Below are positions 24,356-35,386 of a DNA stretch of 64,000 nucleotides, piece after piece. Each line of letters begins with the position of its first letter. The first letter of the stretch is position 1. The stretch spans positions 22,274,614-22,338,613 of the forward strand of contig JARZZO010000008.1 of NCBI GenBank assembly GCA_030544215.1. Reading direction: 5' to 3'. A model generated the notes under the pieces. It worked only from the letters and a program-made list of their open reading frames with translations, did not search any database and was not told where the DNA came from. The position numbers and the translations under genes were made by a program. Origin of the DNA: Zantedeschia hybrid cultivar (lineage: Eukaryota; Streptophyta; Magnoliopsida; Alismatales; Araceae).

Positions 24356-25728
24356 AGTTATGCTTGGAATAAAACAAACCAATTTTCCTGAATTTGTCAA
24401 CCAAAACAAAGAATGGAGAGCCTTTGGAATCTTGGATAGTTTACCAAAGCACTATGGGTGGACTTGTAAGTAGCTCAGGTTAACTGATGACTCAACCCAC
24501 ACCAATCCATGGAATTCAATGAATTTACAAATTAGAGTAATGTTAAGGAGGAAGGACAAGATCTCATTCACAGTTGTAGAATGAAGTGGAAGTGACCTTA
24601 AAATGAAAGTTGATTCAATCTGATCTACAACAACTCAATGTGGGTCAAATTGGATTTTATTTTACTAATCCATGGATATCTATGGATATTCAATTTGATC
24701 CACATTTTATGACAATATTTATATTTAGGTTTGAGTTACTTGTATAATTTCATGCGTACTGTGCTAGTCTCTTGACATCTAAATCAGGTTTTTGTTTAAG
24801 AGGAAGACAACCTGAGAAATATGAGCTGCCTCATTCATTAATCTCCTCATTAACTAGTTAATATTTTGTTGTAGCCTGTTTTTTTTTTTGTTCTTCGGTA
24901 ACAGGTTCCTAGCTCCAACCACGTCCCTTTCTTCTGATTGGAAACTGGTGGAAAAAGTTCCGTTAGGTATGAACACGGTTTGACACGTCCAGTCTCACAT
25001 GTGTGTGCCAAATTTCTATGTCATAAAACAGTTTTCTTATAAAATCTGGACAGATTTTAAACTTTATTCTTTAATCTTTAATCGATGTGGACGGACATAT
25101 ATAAACCTCTCTGATGTGAATTCTGGAGAAGTCTTAAGTTTAAATTTTCAGGCCCAGTGTATGTATGGTAGCGAAATATGTATGGATAATTAGGTTTGTG
25201 ATTCATAACGCTATGGTCAGTCTTTTTTTTGAACGGTCAATTTTGATAATGGCCAGTGACTCACACTAAATCCATTTCAAAGTACACTCTACTCTTATCT
25301 ATACGAAAGTAGATCGAATGTGAATTATGCTTTCTTTTGATCTAGTCCGTATCATCTATGGACAAAGAAAAGAGTAGTCCCTGATTCCATCATAGCCATT
25401 TACAATTCCAATGGTGAGAGATCACTTTTTTGAAAGAGTGGCTCTGTTGTTGGCCAAGTATATACACAATTGTACAGGTGACTGGGGTTCCAATTTAGGT
25501 AACTTTTTTCTCGGTAGGAGATAATTTTGTCTAAATTAATAATTCTGTCTAATTAGGTGATGATTCCGGGCCTAACTTGTTTGTCAGAGAGTGATCCTAA
25601 AGACTTGGAGACATAATCCGGTGGCACACTTGTACAGGTGAGCTCCCAGAAGGAAGTCAATAGCTGAACTTAACCGCCCAACCTACTCTTCATAGTCACT
25701 AGCTTTCCCTGGAGATCATCCGAAGCTA
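24356..25728. other. intergenic spacer
   Basis: No gene or well-bounded repeat recognised. Frames at 24285-24473 and 24999-25193 are short and featureless. Confidence 0.35.
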
Positions 25729-26212
25729 GGGGTCCATTTGGTTTTATGTAACATAGGTTGCATGAAAAGTTTTTTTTCAAAAAATGTAGTATAATGACTT
25801 TTTTGGTATTTTAGAAAACTCTAATTAAGAAAAGCGAAATACTTGTTGCACATACGGAGGTGGGCAGCAAGTCGCGCACACCCAATAGGTGTGTGCCGAT
25901 TCACCCATTACCAATACCAATTCACGAGCGGGTGCGTCGGACACAATGAGCGCGTCATCCACACACCTACCTATGAATTGGCACACACCCATTAGATGTG
26001 CGCAACACACGGCATGTGCACACCCTCCAAGCCATTCTCTTAACGAGAAAATTTAATTTGTTCAATACCCCTTTCTTGATTTTGACATTCATGGGATGAA
26101 ACTGAATGTCTTTTTTAAAGTAACTAAAAATATTTTCATAAATATCAAATGACAAAAATCTATTTTTACTTTTATATTTATTTCCTAAAATGTTTTCCAT
26201 TCTAATAAACCA
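25729..26212. repeat. Tourist-like MITE relative, interrupted by a palindrome
   Basis: The left end (GGGGTCCATTTGGTTTTATG) and right end (reverse complement CCTGGTTTATTAGAATGG) resemble the ends and body of the MITE at 55392-55707: TTGCATGAAAAG..., TAGTATAATGACTT... and CATAAATATCAAAT... blocks are shared. A separate palindrome splits it at about 25862-26022. Confidence 0.55.
25862..26022. repeat. GC-richer palindrome nested in a MITE
   Basis: GCGCACACCCAATAGGTGTG at about 25874 is mirrored by CACACCCATTAGATGTGCGC near 25984-26003. The arms enclose about 90 bp. Base composition differs from the AT-rich host MITE, so it looks like a separate insertion. Confidence 0.6.
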
Positions 26213-26288
26213 GGGATATCCTTCTCTCATTAGCCGCCATAGACTGATTACCTCGTTGGCTATAGAAGCTTTAACGTACAGGAAGTCT

Positions 26289-26408
26289 GCTAATCATATT
26301 TCTTGTGTCATCAACAACGGGTCTTACCTTTCAAGTAGTATCAATTACTTTGCTAATCATATTTCTTTATCTTTAACAAATAACGACGAATCTTACATTT
26401 CAAGTAAC
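26289..26408. repeat. imperfect tandem duplication of about 60 bp
   Basis: GCTAATCATATTTCTT...TCTTACCTTTCAAGTA recurs as GCTAATCATATTTCTT...TCTTACATTTCAAGTA about 64 bp later. Confidence 0.6.
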
Positions 26409-26524
26409 ACCCATTAATCTAGTAATCTTTTACTGATGAGGGATGATTGGGATCCAGCCCAATCAGGTCCATTTAGCTAAGAAGCCCAAAAGTCCGCAGT
26501 CAGTAGGAACTTGCACGAGGATAT

Positions 26525-26846
26525 TGTTAGAATAGTCCTATATTGGAAAAAAGACAAAATCAAGAAGTGTTTAGAAGATGGTGCATACTCTACTCATTTC
26601 CTTAAGGTTTTGAGTTGGATGGTCTAATAACTTCAACATGGTATCAGAACCCATAGTTACTAACCGGGCCACGCACTCCGTATTTGTGGTCCACGTGACA
26701 GAGCCTAAAATTAGCCTGCACGTGAGGGGGCGTGTTAGAATAGTCCTATATTGGAAAAAGGACAAAATCAAGAAGTGCTTAGAAGATGGTGCCTACTCCA
26801 CTCATTACCTTAAGGTTTTGAGTTGGATGACCCAATAACTTCAACA
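26525..26846 (+). mobile_element. TRIM retrotransposon 1 (322 bp, LTRs of 114 bp)
   Basis: Two 114-bp direct repeats (26525-26638 and 26733-26846), each TGTTAGAATAGTCC...CTTCAACA, enclose 94 bp. The internal part begins TGGTATCAGAACC, an initiator-Met primer site, and ends with the polypurine GTGAGGGGGCG. The repeats differ at only a few positions. Flanks are GATAT and GGTAT, a 5-bp duplication with one change. It has no coding capacity and depends on a full LTR element for movement. Confidence 0.92.
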
Positions 26847-27395
26847 GGTATCATGCACGTTTTCTCGGTATCCCAATTGGCAGGTTGAAGGCAGGAACTT
26901 GGAGCTCATGGGCTCAAGTCCCGAGAACGTCCGGCGTGAAAGGCTAACACATCAGTCGATAATTCTCGAGACACTGTAGTATCTCAGTCATATCTACCGA
27001 GAGTCGAGAGGAGCCTACCTTCTCAATAATCAAAAGTCTGCGACTTGTCTGAGAGGAGGCTAAGAGCTTAAACTCAGAAACCTCCTCCTCCTGACTGCCT
27101 GAGAGAATGAAGGTCTCCAAGGTCGACCCTTAACTCTTCCCCACCATCCGGTGGGCATTGCAGGTGAAGGACATAACCGTCGAATTAAGACAGGTCCGCA
27201 CCATCTGCTCCATCTGATCACGAGGGAATCCCTTCTTACCCAGTATCCTACGATCCCATCAATTAAAGGAAACTGATCTTGAGCCAATCAATTCCCCAAA
27301 GGTAACGGCCCTTATGACGCCGCTTGAGACAGGAACTATATAACTCTCCGACCTTCTGCGGTGAAAGATACGCAAAACACGACCCAAAAATCTTA

Positions 27396-27657
27396 GCCCC
27401 ACTTTGTTTGCAGAACAAGTTATTACGTGAGGCCCACGGACGGAATATCGTATACTAGAATAAGAGATGTTTCGGTTTAATAGTTTTGTGGGACTCGCTG
27501 ACGGAATAAGAAGAATAAACAATTCTTAAGTCTAAGTTAGGATGATTTATTCTTCTTATTCTCCGAATACGTTATTCTGCACCGGTACAAGCTATTCCGC
27601 TTGTCAAAGCAAAATTAAGTTTATTCTCTCCTTATTCGCCTCCAATCAAAGTGACGC
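27396..27657 (+). mobile_element. Tourist-like MITE (262 bp), TTA target duplication
   Basis: Begins GCCCCACTTTGTTTGCAG and ends CCAATCAAAGTGACGC, flanked by TTA at 27393-27395 and 27658-27660. It matches the inner MITE at 16751-17030 along its length in the same orientation but is more diverged and slightly shorter. It gives the independent TTA evidence that identifies the family. Confidence 0.88.
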
Positions 27658-27840
27658 TTAAAAAATCTATCTCCTTCTAAGACATGACTTAGACATCACT
27701 GGGTTCGACTTCCTAGAAGACAAGGGATCCCATGACACCTCTTCTTCCTCTTACAGGACATACCTGAGTATTTTCAATTTTACAAATATTATAGAGTAGT
27801 CAAGAGTTCTGATCAGACGGTCATCGTCACCTGACCAATT

Positions 27841-28436
27841 TCTAACTATTACATTTGCCATTCCCTTAATATCCACACCTTTTAACTTAGCTCAGTCGAT
27901 GAAATCCCTGTTTAAGCCGTGCGGTGAATAAGGTGTGGGATTTAAATAGTTAATAAATATTAACATAATAAATAGATGTAGAACACTTCTCTCTGCTGAG
28001 AAACAAACCCCACTTACTTAGGTCTCGATGGTGGGTCCTGTAAGTTGTAATCCCGGACCATGGAGTGTTCTAACTAGAAGGGGAAAAAATTCCTTCTGGT
28101 GCTGTTTTGAATTCAACTTTCATGATACCGTGTTTTTGCCATTTACATGAATCAACTACAATAATTTATATTTTTTTATAAAAGATAATATTTTATAACA
28201 TTAATTTTATTATATTTATATTAAACCAAACGGAGAGACCTTAACGCATCATTAATACGAACCAGTGTCTCATTAAAGTAAATTTTCACCCCACTCGGAA
28301 GAGAAGCTTCCACCTCATCAACTTTTCAATTGAACTATGAAACAGGAACTAAAAGCCATCCCGGGTCACTTCGCCTCACTTAGAACGGGCCGATCACAGT
28401 GCGAATCTTAGTGGAGTTCTTCTATGATCATCGTAT
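27841..28436. other. intergenic spacer
   Basis: No gene recognised; mixed composition, possibly old repeat debris. Confidence 0.35.
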
Positions 28437-28444
28437 TCTTAGTG

Positions 28445-29110
28445 TAGGGTTGTCAACGGAATCGAAGCAGAGAAGATATGACAGTATCTGACTCTGCTCT
28501 ATTTAATATTATTCGAATATTTGACTTCACATACTGATAATAAATTTTTCTATTCAAGTTGAATTTCACCGAATAATATCCAAATTTAGATAATAATTTG
28601 AATATTTGATCATTTCAACTTTGTCTTGTAACTTAATGATTTGTAAATTTTATTCTTTGTGTAATTCATGAACATCATAGATTTAAATTAATAGTTATTC
28701 AAGTTATAAATATTTAGATAAATTTTAAACAACTTAAATATTTTATTAAATATGCTTTAGATAATAACAAATGACTTAAATAATTTATCTAAATAAGTAA
28801 AATCACTAAAAATAAAAAATTACAATAAACTTCATTATTATTGCTCAACACGTCTTAAGCATACTTCAAATATCAAATTATCATTTACTTAAACATTTAA
28901 ACATCATTAAATTTAGAATAACTAACTAAAATATATAATCGGTCGGATAATAATCGGAGCGGATATCTATTTTTCATTTATGTTTTGAATATTAATCGAA
29001 TAATTAAACAGATACTCGAATATATCTGTAAGATGTTCTAATCGGATAAATATCCGACTAATCGGATACAAATCGTAGTCAGATATAATTTGGATCCGTT
29101 GACAGCCCTA
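28445..29110. mobile_element. hAT-like non-autonomous element (666 bp)
   Basis: Termini are TAGGGTTGTCAACGGA and TCCGTTGACAGCCCTA, an inverted repeat of about 16 bp typical of hAT elements. Flanks TCTTAGTG (28437-28444) and CTTTAGTG (29111-29118) match at 6 of 8 positions, fitting an aged 8-bp duplication. The interior is AT-rich with mirrored TCGGATA-type motifs and no ORF. Confidence 0.75.
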
Positions 29111-29394
29111 CTTTAGTGAATGTAGACCTCTTTTCCAGCTGTAGTATAATGTTTCTCACCTCATTAAGAGGCATCATTCAGTTGGATGAAATTGGTCCCT
29201 AGTCTTCCGAGTAAAAAAATCCCTAGCCTAGTTACTCGCCCACTTTTGAAAAGGCAAAAAGAGGAATTCAAAACTATCTCAAAAAGAGGAATTCAAAACT
29301 ATCTCATAATCAACGTAACTTTTTATTTCGAAGTAGTCTTGAAAATTGTTTTCTTGTTCGAGTAATATTTGTGGATAAAAGAACCTTTTTTTTT

Positions 29395-29610
29395 AGGGCA
29401 GCCCCCAAGTATCTTACTTGGCCGTACAATGTAATTTTCGATCAGACGACTCAATTTTTTTTTAAAAAAAATAAAAATTGTTATTGGACTCGGCTCGTTA
29501 AAAGATTTTTTCACTGTTCATTGGGTCAGTTTCTTATTTTTCGGACTTTTTGAGTTGCACGATCGGACATTGCACTGCACGCTTGGATAGGAGACCTCAG
29601 GGCCGACCTA
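29395..29610. repeat. foldback element, copy 2
   Basis: CTTGGCCGTACAATGTAATTTTCGATCAGACGA on the left (positions 29419-29451) is mirrored by a CGATCGGACATTGCACTGCACG-like arm near 29560-29581, with an AT-rich centre. It shares the ACAATnnnATnTTnGATC core with the copies near 17914, 38385 and 50261. Confidence 0.55.
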
Positions 29611-31206
29611 AAAAGATATATATTTTTTCTATTACCCACTGAATGCTCCCATTAAGATTGAGGAGAGGGAGACATTGCAACAAATATTACTCTCTTTGTC
29701 CAAAATTTCTCCTTTGTCGTCCTTTTCTAGTGATCACACCCACTGTTCCCATCCAACCGCACATAGATTTGATTCCAAGCCAAGTTCTTTCTTTTCGTGA
29801 AGTTTCAGTTCTGCAGCCGTCATCTCCAAACGCAATAGGCCATCTAATCTAATCCCACCTGGCCGTGTATTCCGCCACAATCCTTCGGAACCGGGCACAG
29901 CAACTGGGCTGCATGCAGGGTACCGTTTTTGATGTTGGGGGGGCCATGCATCCTGGTACAAGGCCTGATGCGTTGTGGTGCATATGGCACCAAGGCTAAA
30001 CTCCTGGTGCGTGCAAACGCAGGATGGGGCCAGCAAGGTGGCTTTTCGGCGAAACTTTCCAATTTGGTATTGACAAAGTCATGTGGGGGGGTGGGAGTCA
30101 TAGTTTGAACCAGTGTGTACCTGGTCGCCGTCCTCACATCCAATAATTAACAAGTATAATTGGACGTCATGAAGGGAGCATCTAAACTTTACTGCCTGAG
30201 GAAGACGTTTTCCACGGTTATATATGTCAAGATAAGGAAATGTTATATACTACATAACATAACATATTTCTGTGGGTTCTCAATGGCCTCGGAATATCTA
30301 ATGCAAAATAACTTAGTACGTGCATAAGAGGCGTTTATTTAAACTTATGTAAACATTAATACATTTGAAAAGTTAATCGCCAAGAAACGAAATCAGATCT
30401 CCCGTAACGTAATTTCCTTTCCATCTTCCTATTTCAATGGCTTCAACTAGAGACCATTAATACATTAACCGTTACCATGCCAACCTAAGGAAGCGGGGGC
30501 CAATAATAAGACCGAAACATCACGAGATCACGGATGGGATCTGTGAAGTGTTAACCCTAAACCGGCAAGTAACAGGCAGTGCTTGGTCCGAAAGTAACGG
30601 GGCACGGGGGCCTTTTGTCCTTTTCTAAGGGAAACAGGCTGGATTCGGAGCACCGCCGCTGCATGGTATCCCCACCCTCCTTTCCTTTTGCACAGTTTGA
30701 CCTCACGCAGCCGCTCCCGCGAATCCACGGGGACCTGTTCAATCTCGACGTCTCCTGGGCGATGTGGGAAGTGATAAGCCACATGTGCTATCATCTCCTT
30801 CTTCCACCCTCCTTCTGCCTCTTCCTCTTCCCATGACACGAAGAGAGAGAGAGGGTAAGAAAAGGGCTGTAATAAGTAGGGTTCATACAGACAGGAGTCT
30901 TAAAAGATTCCTTTTCCCTCTCTCGGCTGATCAGTTCCTGACAGCTATCACCATCCTGTCCTAACAGCGTTGACAATAGTGGCCTAAAATTTGCAAAAAG
31001 AAAAAAAAAAAGGTCCCAGACAGCGAAGAGATCCATCCAGCTACAAATGTGCACACAGCTGTTGCGAGTCTTGTGACTTATGACCTGACCTCGGAGCAGA
31101 CGGGCTGCACAGGTAACAACACGTGGCTTTTCTTTGGAAGAAAAGGTCCGTTTGATGGAAAGTAACGGGAGGGCATATGGCCATGGAAAGTTTTCCCGCA
31201 AAGCCA
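29611..31206. other. spacer on the 3' side of the VQ gene
   Basis: GC content is higher than in most spacers here, and overlapping frames of 60-140 codons occur on both strands (29734-30143, 30528-31319). None shows a recognisable domain, and the overlap on both strands argues against real coding. Confidence 0.4.
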
Positions 31207-31405
31207 TCCGCATGGAGTCCGAATCCTCTGCGGTCCTCGTTGGACCGTAGAGGGTCAGTGCTCACTGGAGGAGAGGAAAAAAAAAATTCCGAAAAATATC
31301 CTGTTTGGCCCTCCTGCATTTAATTCTGCCACCTTCCTCCAGTGAGTACTGACTCTCTACGGTCCAACGAAGACTGTAGAGGATTCAGACTCTCCACTTG
31401 CGGAG
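31207..31405. repeat. hairpin-forming inverted repeat (arms about 70 bp)
   Basis: The left arm (31207-31276) contains GAATCCTCTGCGGTCCTCGT and GTCAGTGCTCACTGGAGGA; the right arm (31337-31405) carries their near-perfect reverse complements. The loop is about 60 bp. It could be a small MITE or, less likely, a small-RNA precursor. It lies about 0.7 kb past the VQ stop codon. Confidence 0.8.
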
Positions 31406-31436
31406 GAAACAAGAAACCATTGCCTAGGCTATAAGG

Positions 31437-31806
31437 TTTTGTTTTCATGTACATCTCTTACATACACCGTATTTACATGTATACTTCTACTTTTTACATA
31501 TTATTATTCATATTTTTGAAATCTTCAAAATATTACATTTATATTCTTTTCACTAAACTTAGGTCAATTTTAATAAAATATATTAAAAGCATTGCATAAA
31601 TCATGATATCATTGGAGGTGTCTGAAATAAAAAATGTAAGATTTTAATGAATTGAGTAGTATATATGCAGAATATTAATAAATTTAAAATATTAAATTAA
31701 GGAGTATTAGTACAACTTTCTAAAGGTTTCAGGAGTATTCATGTTAATACGTAAGCTAGCTTCGAAAGTATATATGTAATTTGAGGAGTATATATGTAAA
31801 AAACTC
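31437..31806. repeat. AT-rich inverted-repeat MITE family, copy 2
   Basis: Shares TTGAAATCTTCAAAATATTAC, CATAAATCATGATATCATT and AGTATTAGTACAACTTTCT-type blocks with the copy at 23955-24355. Ends carry mirrored GTACAT/ATATATGTAA motifs. It lies within 300 bp of the VQ stop codon and so could overlap the gene's 3' region. Confidence 0.65.
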
Positions 31807-32101
31807 TTGCCAGTATAGAGATGTTGTTAGTTACCAATTACCATCTTCACAGGTGGAGAAAGGGTAAATAGTATTGGAATAGGAGGGAGGAAATTAAAAG
31901 GTTAAAAATTGTACAATGGAAGCTAGATCTCCGATGAACAATGGGCGACTCGCTTCCATCTGATCTCTCTTAGCACAGCAGCCTCTTGAGATGATAATAA
32001 CACAGTAATTAAAAAGGCGTGCGGAAGATAATAACAACGCTGTTGATAAGGATAAGCATAACAGGGGGAACATGGTGTGTTGTTCTTTCATGTCTGATTC
32101 A

Positions 32102-32872
32102 TCAACGGGTGGCGGCGGTGGAGGGGCGGCCGGAGGAGAGGCGTGGGGAGGTGACGGGGAACAGGGGCAGCAGCCGAGGGGGGTCCGCGTCCCTGGGCGT
32201 GGTGGTCCTCGGCGACGGGTGGAGGTAGAACCCCTTCTCGGCGATGGCGCGCTCCTCCGCCCGCATGCCGGCGGCCGAGTTGGGGTGGGGCGGGCGGTTG
32301 AAGGGGTCCGGGATCAGCGGCGTGACCGGGCTGCTCAGAGTCAGGGCCGGGAAGTCCAGCACGCTCGGCGAGAGGATCTCCGGCTGCTGCCGCGGCGAGA
32401 AGCCGCCGGCGCTGAGGGGGCCCCCGGGCGTCAGCAGGGGGCCGATGGCCTTGAGGTTCTTGAAGCTGTGGTGGCGGCGCTCGTAGAGCTTGAAGGCCGG
32501 CCTCTTGGGGCCGGTCTTGGCCGGGGCGGGCGGGCCCCTGGGCGAAGGGGCTTCGGCTGTGGCCGCGGTCTGGTGGTGCCTGGCGGCCGTCTCGGTGGAG
32601 CCGGTGAGCATCTGGACCACTTGCTTGAAGGAAGAGGCGTCCGCCTGGACGAAGGTGGTCGGGTATGGATTGCCGTCGGATCGCGGGAGGCCCCTAGCCG
32701 TCGAGGGTGGCGCTGTCGACGGCGCCGTTACTCCTCCCGCTCCTGCTGCCGCTGCTCCTCCTCCTCCATTGCTGGTGCTGTTGCTGCTGCTGGTGCTACT
32801 GTTGCTGCTGGTGGGCGTCCTCGGGGACGTCTGGTGCGGGCTCTCCTCCTGCGGCCTTGCCAGTTTCCCCAT
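32102..32872 (-). CDS. VQ motif-containing protein (VQ4/13/19/33-like clade)
   Basis: An intact, intronless frame encodes 256 residues. The VQ motif FKQVVQMLTG is at 82-91, preceded by NPYPTTFVQAD (68-78). VQ proteins are plant transcriptional co-regulators that use this motif to bind WRKY factors in the nucleus. Further conserved blocks are KLYERR (128-133), ILSPSVLDFPAL (166-177), PLIPDPF (185-191), EKGFYLHPSP (212-221) and PRLLPLFPVTSPR (232-244), the pattern I associate with the Arabidopsis VQ4/VQ13/VQ19/VQ33 group of MAP-kinase-phosphorylated members. Many SP/TP sites (residues 16, 19, 110, 159, 168, 181, 183, 220, 225, 242) fit that. The N-terminus has Ser/Asn and Gly/Ala low-complexity runs. 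ATG context GCGATGGGG is good. High GC in a mostly AT-rich region is typical of monocot single-exon genes. Confidence 0.93.
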   Translation of the reverse strand: MGKLARPQEESPHQTSPRTPTSSNSSTSSSNSTSNGGGGAAAAGAGGVTAPSTAPPSTARGLPRSDGNPYPTTFVQADASSFKQVVQMLTGSTETAARHHQTAATAEAPSPRGPPAPAKTGPKRPAFKLYERRHHSFKNLKAIGPLLTPGGPLSAGGFSPRQQPEILSPSVLDFPALTLSSPVTPLIPDPFNRPPHPNSAAGMRAEERAIAEKGFYLHPSPRTTTPRDADPPRLLPLFPVTSPRLSSGRPSTAATR

Positions 32873-32897
32873 CGCTGCTACCCTTATGCTTAAGGGG

Positions 32898-32933
<36 letters not shown>

Positions 32934-33180
32934 GAGCAGGTGTGTGGGTTGGGTGAGGGAAGGAAGGGAAAGGGGAAGAAGAGAAGAAGAGGAGGGTGGA
33001 GGTGGTGGGGAGTTTGTGTGCAGAAGAAGGGTAATCAGATGGAGCTTGGAAGTTTTCTCCTCTTCCTTTTGTCTTCTACTTCTTTCCTCTCATCAGCCCT
33101 TCTTCCCCCCGCTGCTTTGCTGCCCTCCTTGTTCATCCCGAATAGTAATTATTAAACCTTTGCAATAATTTATGCCCAAT
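32873..33180 (-). promoter_or_regulatory. 5' UTR and proximal promoter of the VQ gene with GA/CT microsatellite
   Basis: Upstream of the ATG on the minus strand is a pyrimidine-rich leader with an uninterrupted CT run (about 32903-32930), then more C/T-rich sequence to about 33120. A TATA-like CATAAATTA occurs at 33167-33175. GA/CT runs in plant leaders can bind GAGA-type (BBR/BPC) factors. The transcription start is not visible from sequence. Confidence 0.5.
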
Positions 33181-34179
33181 CACAATTAGGATCATTAGGT
33201 CTACTTCGATGGTGGCATGGTAGGGTGTTATTTTTACACCGATGAGATTCTCTGGAGGGACTTCCCCCCAACACAACCATCCGTTGTGGCTCCGGTTGTG
33301 TGATGTCATCCGACGGTGAGCAGAGATGTGAGGAGACCTAAAGGATGTAACAATAGCATTCTACAACATATTAAACTATTATAATTATGATATAGCCTAG
33401 ACACATATGCATTTGTGCGTGCGCCCCTTTTCTCTTACCACAACTTTGACTTCAGAGTCCGGAGACGCGCACAAGTTACCAGCGCAGGATAACACCTTGG
33501 GGACCAAGGCGCAGACTACAGTAACTGCTGCTGCGACTGTTACTGTCGCTGTTGCTGCCACCTAATTTAACTCCATATAATAATTTACACATTTAATTAT
33601 TTTAAAAATAGATATTTTATTATAAGAGGTGAAGTTGAATTCGCTCACTTATTTTTCATTCAAACTTTAATAAGTGAGGGTAAAAAAAAAAGATTTTAAG
33701 AAACTTCTCAGACAATTAAATCCTACTTATTAGTACAAAGGTTCTTTTAATAAGTAAAAAGGAAACGCTTGGATCCGCTCCCTATCTATCGCCTACTCGT
33801 CCTTAAAATCCCGCTAATCGCTATCGTGAGATGTGTCAGCGGGCGGGGCCATCAGGGTGCGGGCGCTGCAATTATTGGGCGTCCGGAGCTAAATTTAGAA
33901 GTGAGCGCTAATTTGACTAGTGGGGACGGGGGACGGCGACTTTCTTTTTTTTGGAGAATAAGTAACTATTTCATTCCTTGGAATAATTATTTATTGGGCA
34001 ACTTGAATCCCTTGGAATAGACTGCAGAGAAATAAATGCCTCTTCCATCTTCGGTCTTCGAAAAATGATTCATATGGGAGCATGGGAACTGGCATGATGG
34101 AGCCAGGAAAGAGAGAGCATCAAAAGGCTAGGACTTTGGCCCCCAATGTCCCTATTTCTTCATTATACTTATATATTTA
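33181..34179. other. upstream spacer of the VQ gene
   Basis: No gene recognised. A short CTG-rich run (about 33524-33560) and AT-rich sequence only. Confidence 0.35.
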
Positions 34180-34184
34180 AGTAT

Positions 34185-35240
34185 TGATGAGGCAGAATCC
34201 GATTCGGCCCATTTAAGCAAGCTCAAACCCCTTTCAGCCCAACAACAGCAGTACCAGGCTCTCCGGGAGCCTCCGGCCCATCAGCGGCCCAGCAGCCTTC
34301 GGTCCATAAGCGGCACCGTTGCTCCCGGCCCAACAGGCTTCAGCCCGTCAGCGGCCCACCAGCCTACGGCCCGGGAACAGCGCGGCAGCCCAGGGCCCAA
34401 CAGGCTTCGGCCCATCAGCGACCCAACCCCCTTCGGCCCGGTAGCCGAATCCGGCCCACTCCGGTGGCGGATCAGGCACTATGGCGGTTTACCAGTAAGT
34501 CCGCATTTAGTCCTATATCGGCTGCCACCGTTAACCGTCCGCTATCCTTTGCTATAAATACACTGCTATTTATTGCCAAAAGGATGCTTCCTCAAGCCTC
34601 CGAGACCCTTAAGGATTACGGTCCAAAAAGCATTAAAGCTACTCTCTTTGCCTTCTGAATCGAATCTTCTTCAGGAGCTAACTTGACCGTCGGAGGGGGT
34701 TCCCCAGGGCTGAAGCCCGGGACTCCTGCTGACCGATTTTCTTCTTCTCTCCCTCATGCAGGAGCTCGGTTCGAATCTTCGCCGACCTTCCCGAGTCGGT
34801 ATCGGCTGCCGACCTCGGACTCCTCTCCCTGGTCTTGACGCCGTACGACCGGCTGCCCCAAGACAGGAGACTCGGTCTCATGCTGCCCCTCCGTCCGCCG
34901 AAGGGGCTTTGGGCTCACTATCCAAGAGCAAGCCAACTCCGAGTCACTTTCGGCCCCGGACTTTCGGCTTCGGCTTCATCGCCTGTCGACAGATCGGTCG
35001 GAAGGAGATTCATCCGCGCCGCCCCTTCGTCCGCCGAAGGAGCTTCGACTCCGGCTTCCCGAAGACAGGCCAGCAACCGATCGAGCATCTCTCTCGGCCT
35101 TCGGACCTTCGGCTCCGCCTCTGCATCCTTCGCCTTCCGGATCCTCGTCGGGCCTTCAAACACCGATTCGGCCCAGCTCCGGATCCTCTTCTTCGGATTC
35201 CAGCTCCAGAATCCGGTCGTGATAGATCCAGTCTACATCA
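34185..35240 (+). mobile_element. solo LTR of the Tat-type gypsy family (1056 bp)
   Basis: Starts TGATGAGGCAGAATCCG and ends CCAGTCTACATCA, matching in reverse orientation the LTRs at 38950-39863 and 48845-49770 along their length, though more diverged. A TATAAATA is at 34553-34560. Perfect 5-bp duplications AGTAT flank it (34180-34184 and 35241-35245). No internal sequence is present. Long GC-rich frames inside are not genes. Confidence 0.92.
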
Positions 35241-35248
35241 AGTATATA

Positions 35249-35288
<40 letters not shown>

Positions 35289-35296
35289 CACATATA

Positions 35297-35383
<87 letters not shown>

Positions 35384-35386
35384 TTG
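35241..35386. repeat. TA/CA microsatellite
   Basis: About 145 bp of TA repeats, regularly punctuated by TACATA and TACACATA every 30 bp or so, directly after the solo LTR. The Tyr/Ile reading frames here are artefacts. Confidence 0.95.

Larger units (their letters stand above)
26434..27840 (+). mobile_element. solo gypsy LTR carrying a TRIM and a Tourist MITE (right end uncertain)
   Basis: Begins TGATGAGGGATGATTGGG, like the TGATGAGGCAG start of the Tat-type LTRs at 34185 and 38950. Further along are a TATA-like ACTATATAACTCTCC near 27340 and typical R-U5-like GC-richer sequence. Two insertions interrupt it: a TRIM (26525-26846) and a Tourist MITE (27396-27657). No internal region or coding sequence is present. 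I could not identify a right terminus with a matching duplication. Confidence 0.5.

Noticed and set aside
29734..31319. Possible host gene on either strand between 29.7 and 31.3 kb
   Set aside because: Several frames of 75-140 codons overlap on both strands, without domains or clear start context; some overlap the hairpin at 31207.
32072..33168. Long plus-strand frames (up to 273 codons) opposite the VQ gene
   Set aside because: They are shadows of the GC-rich VQ coding sequence and its CT-rich leader, full of low-complexity Arg/Gly or Leu/Cys runs, with no domain.
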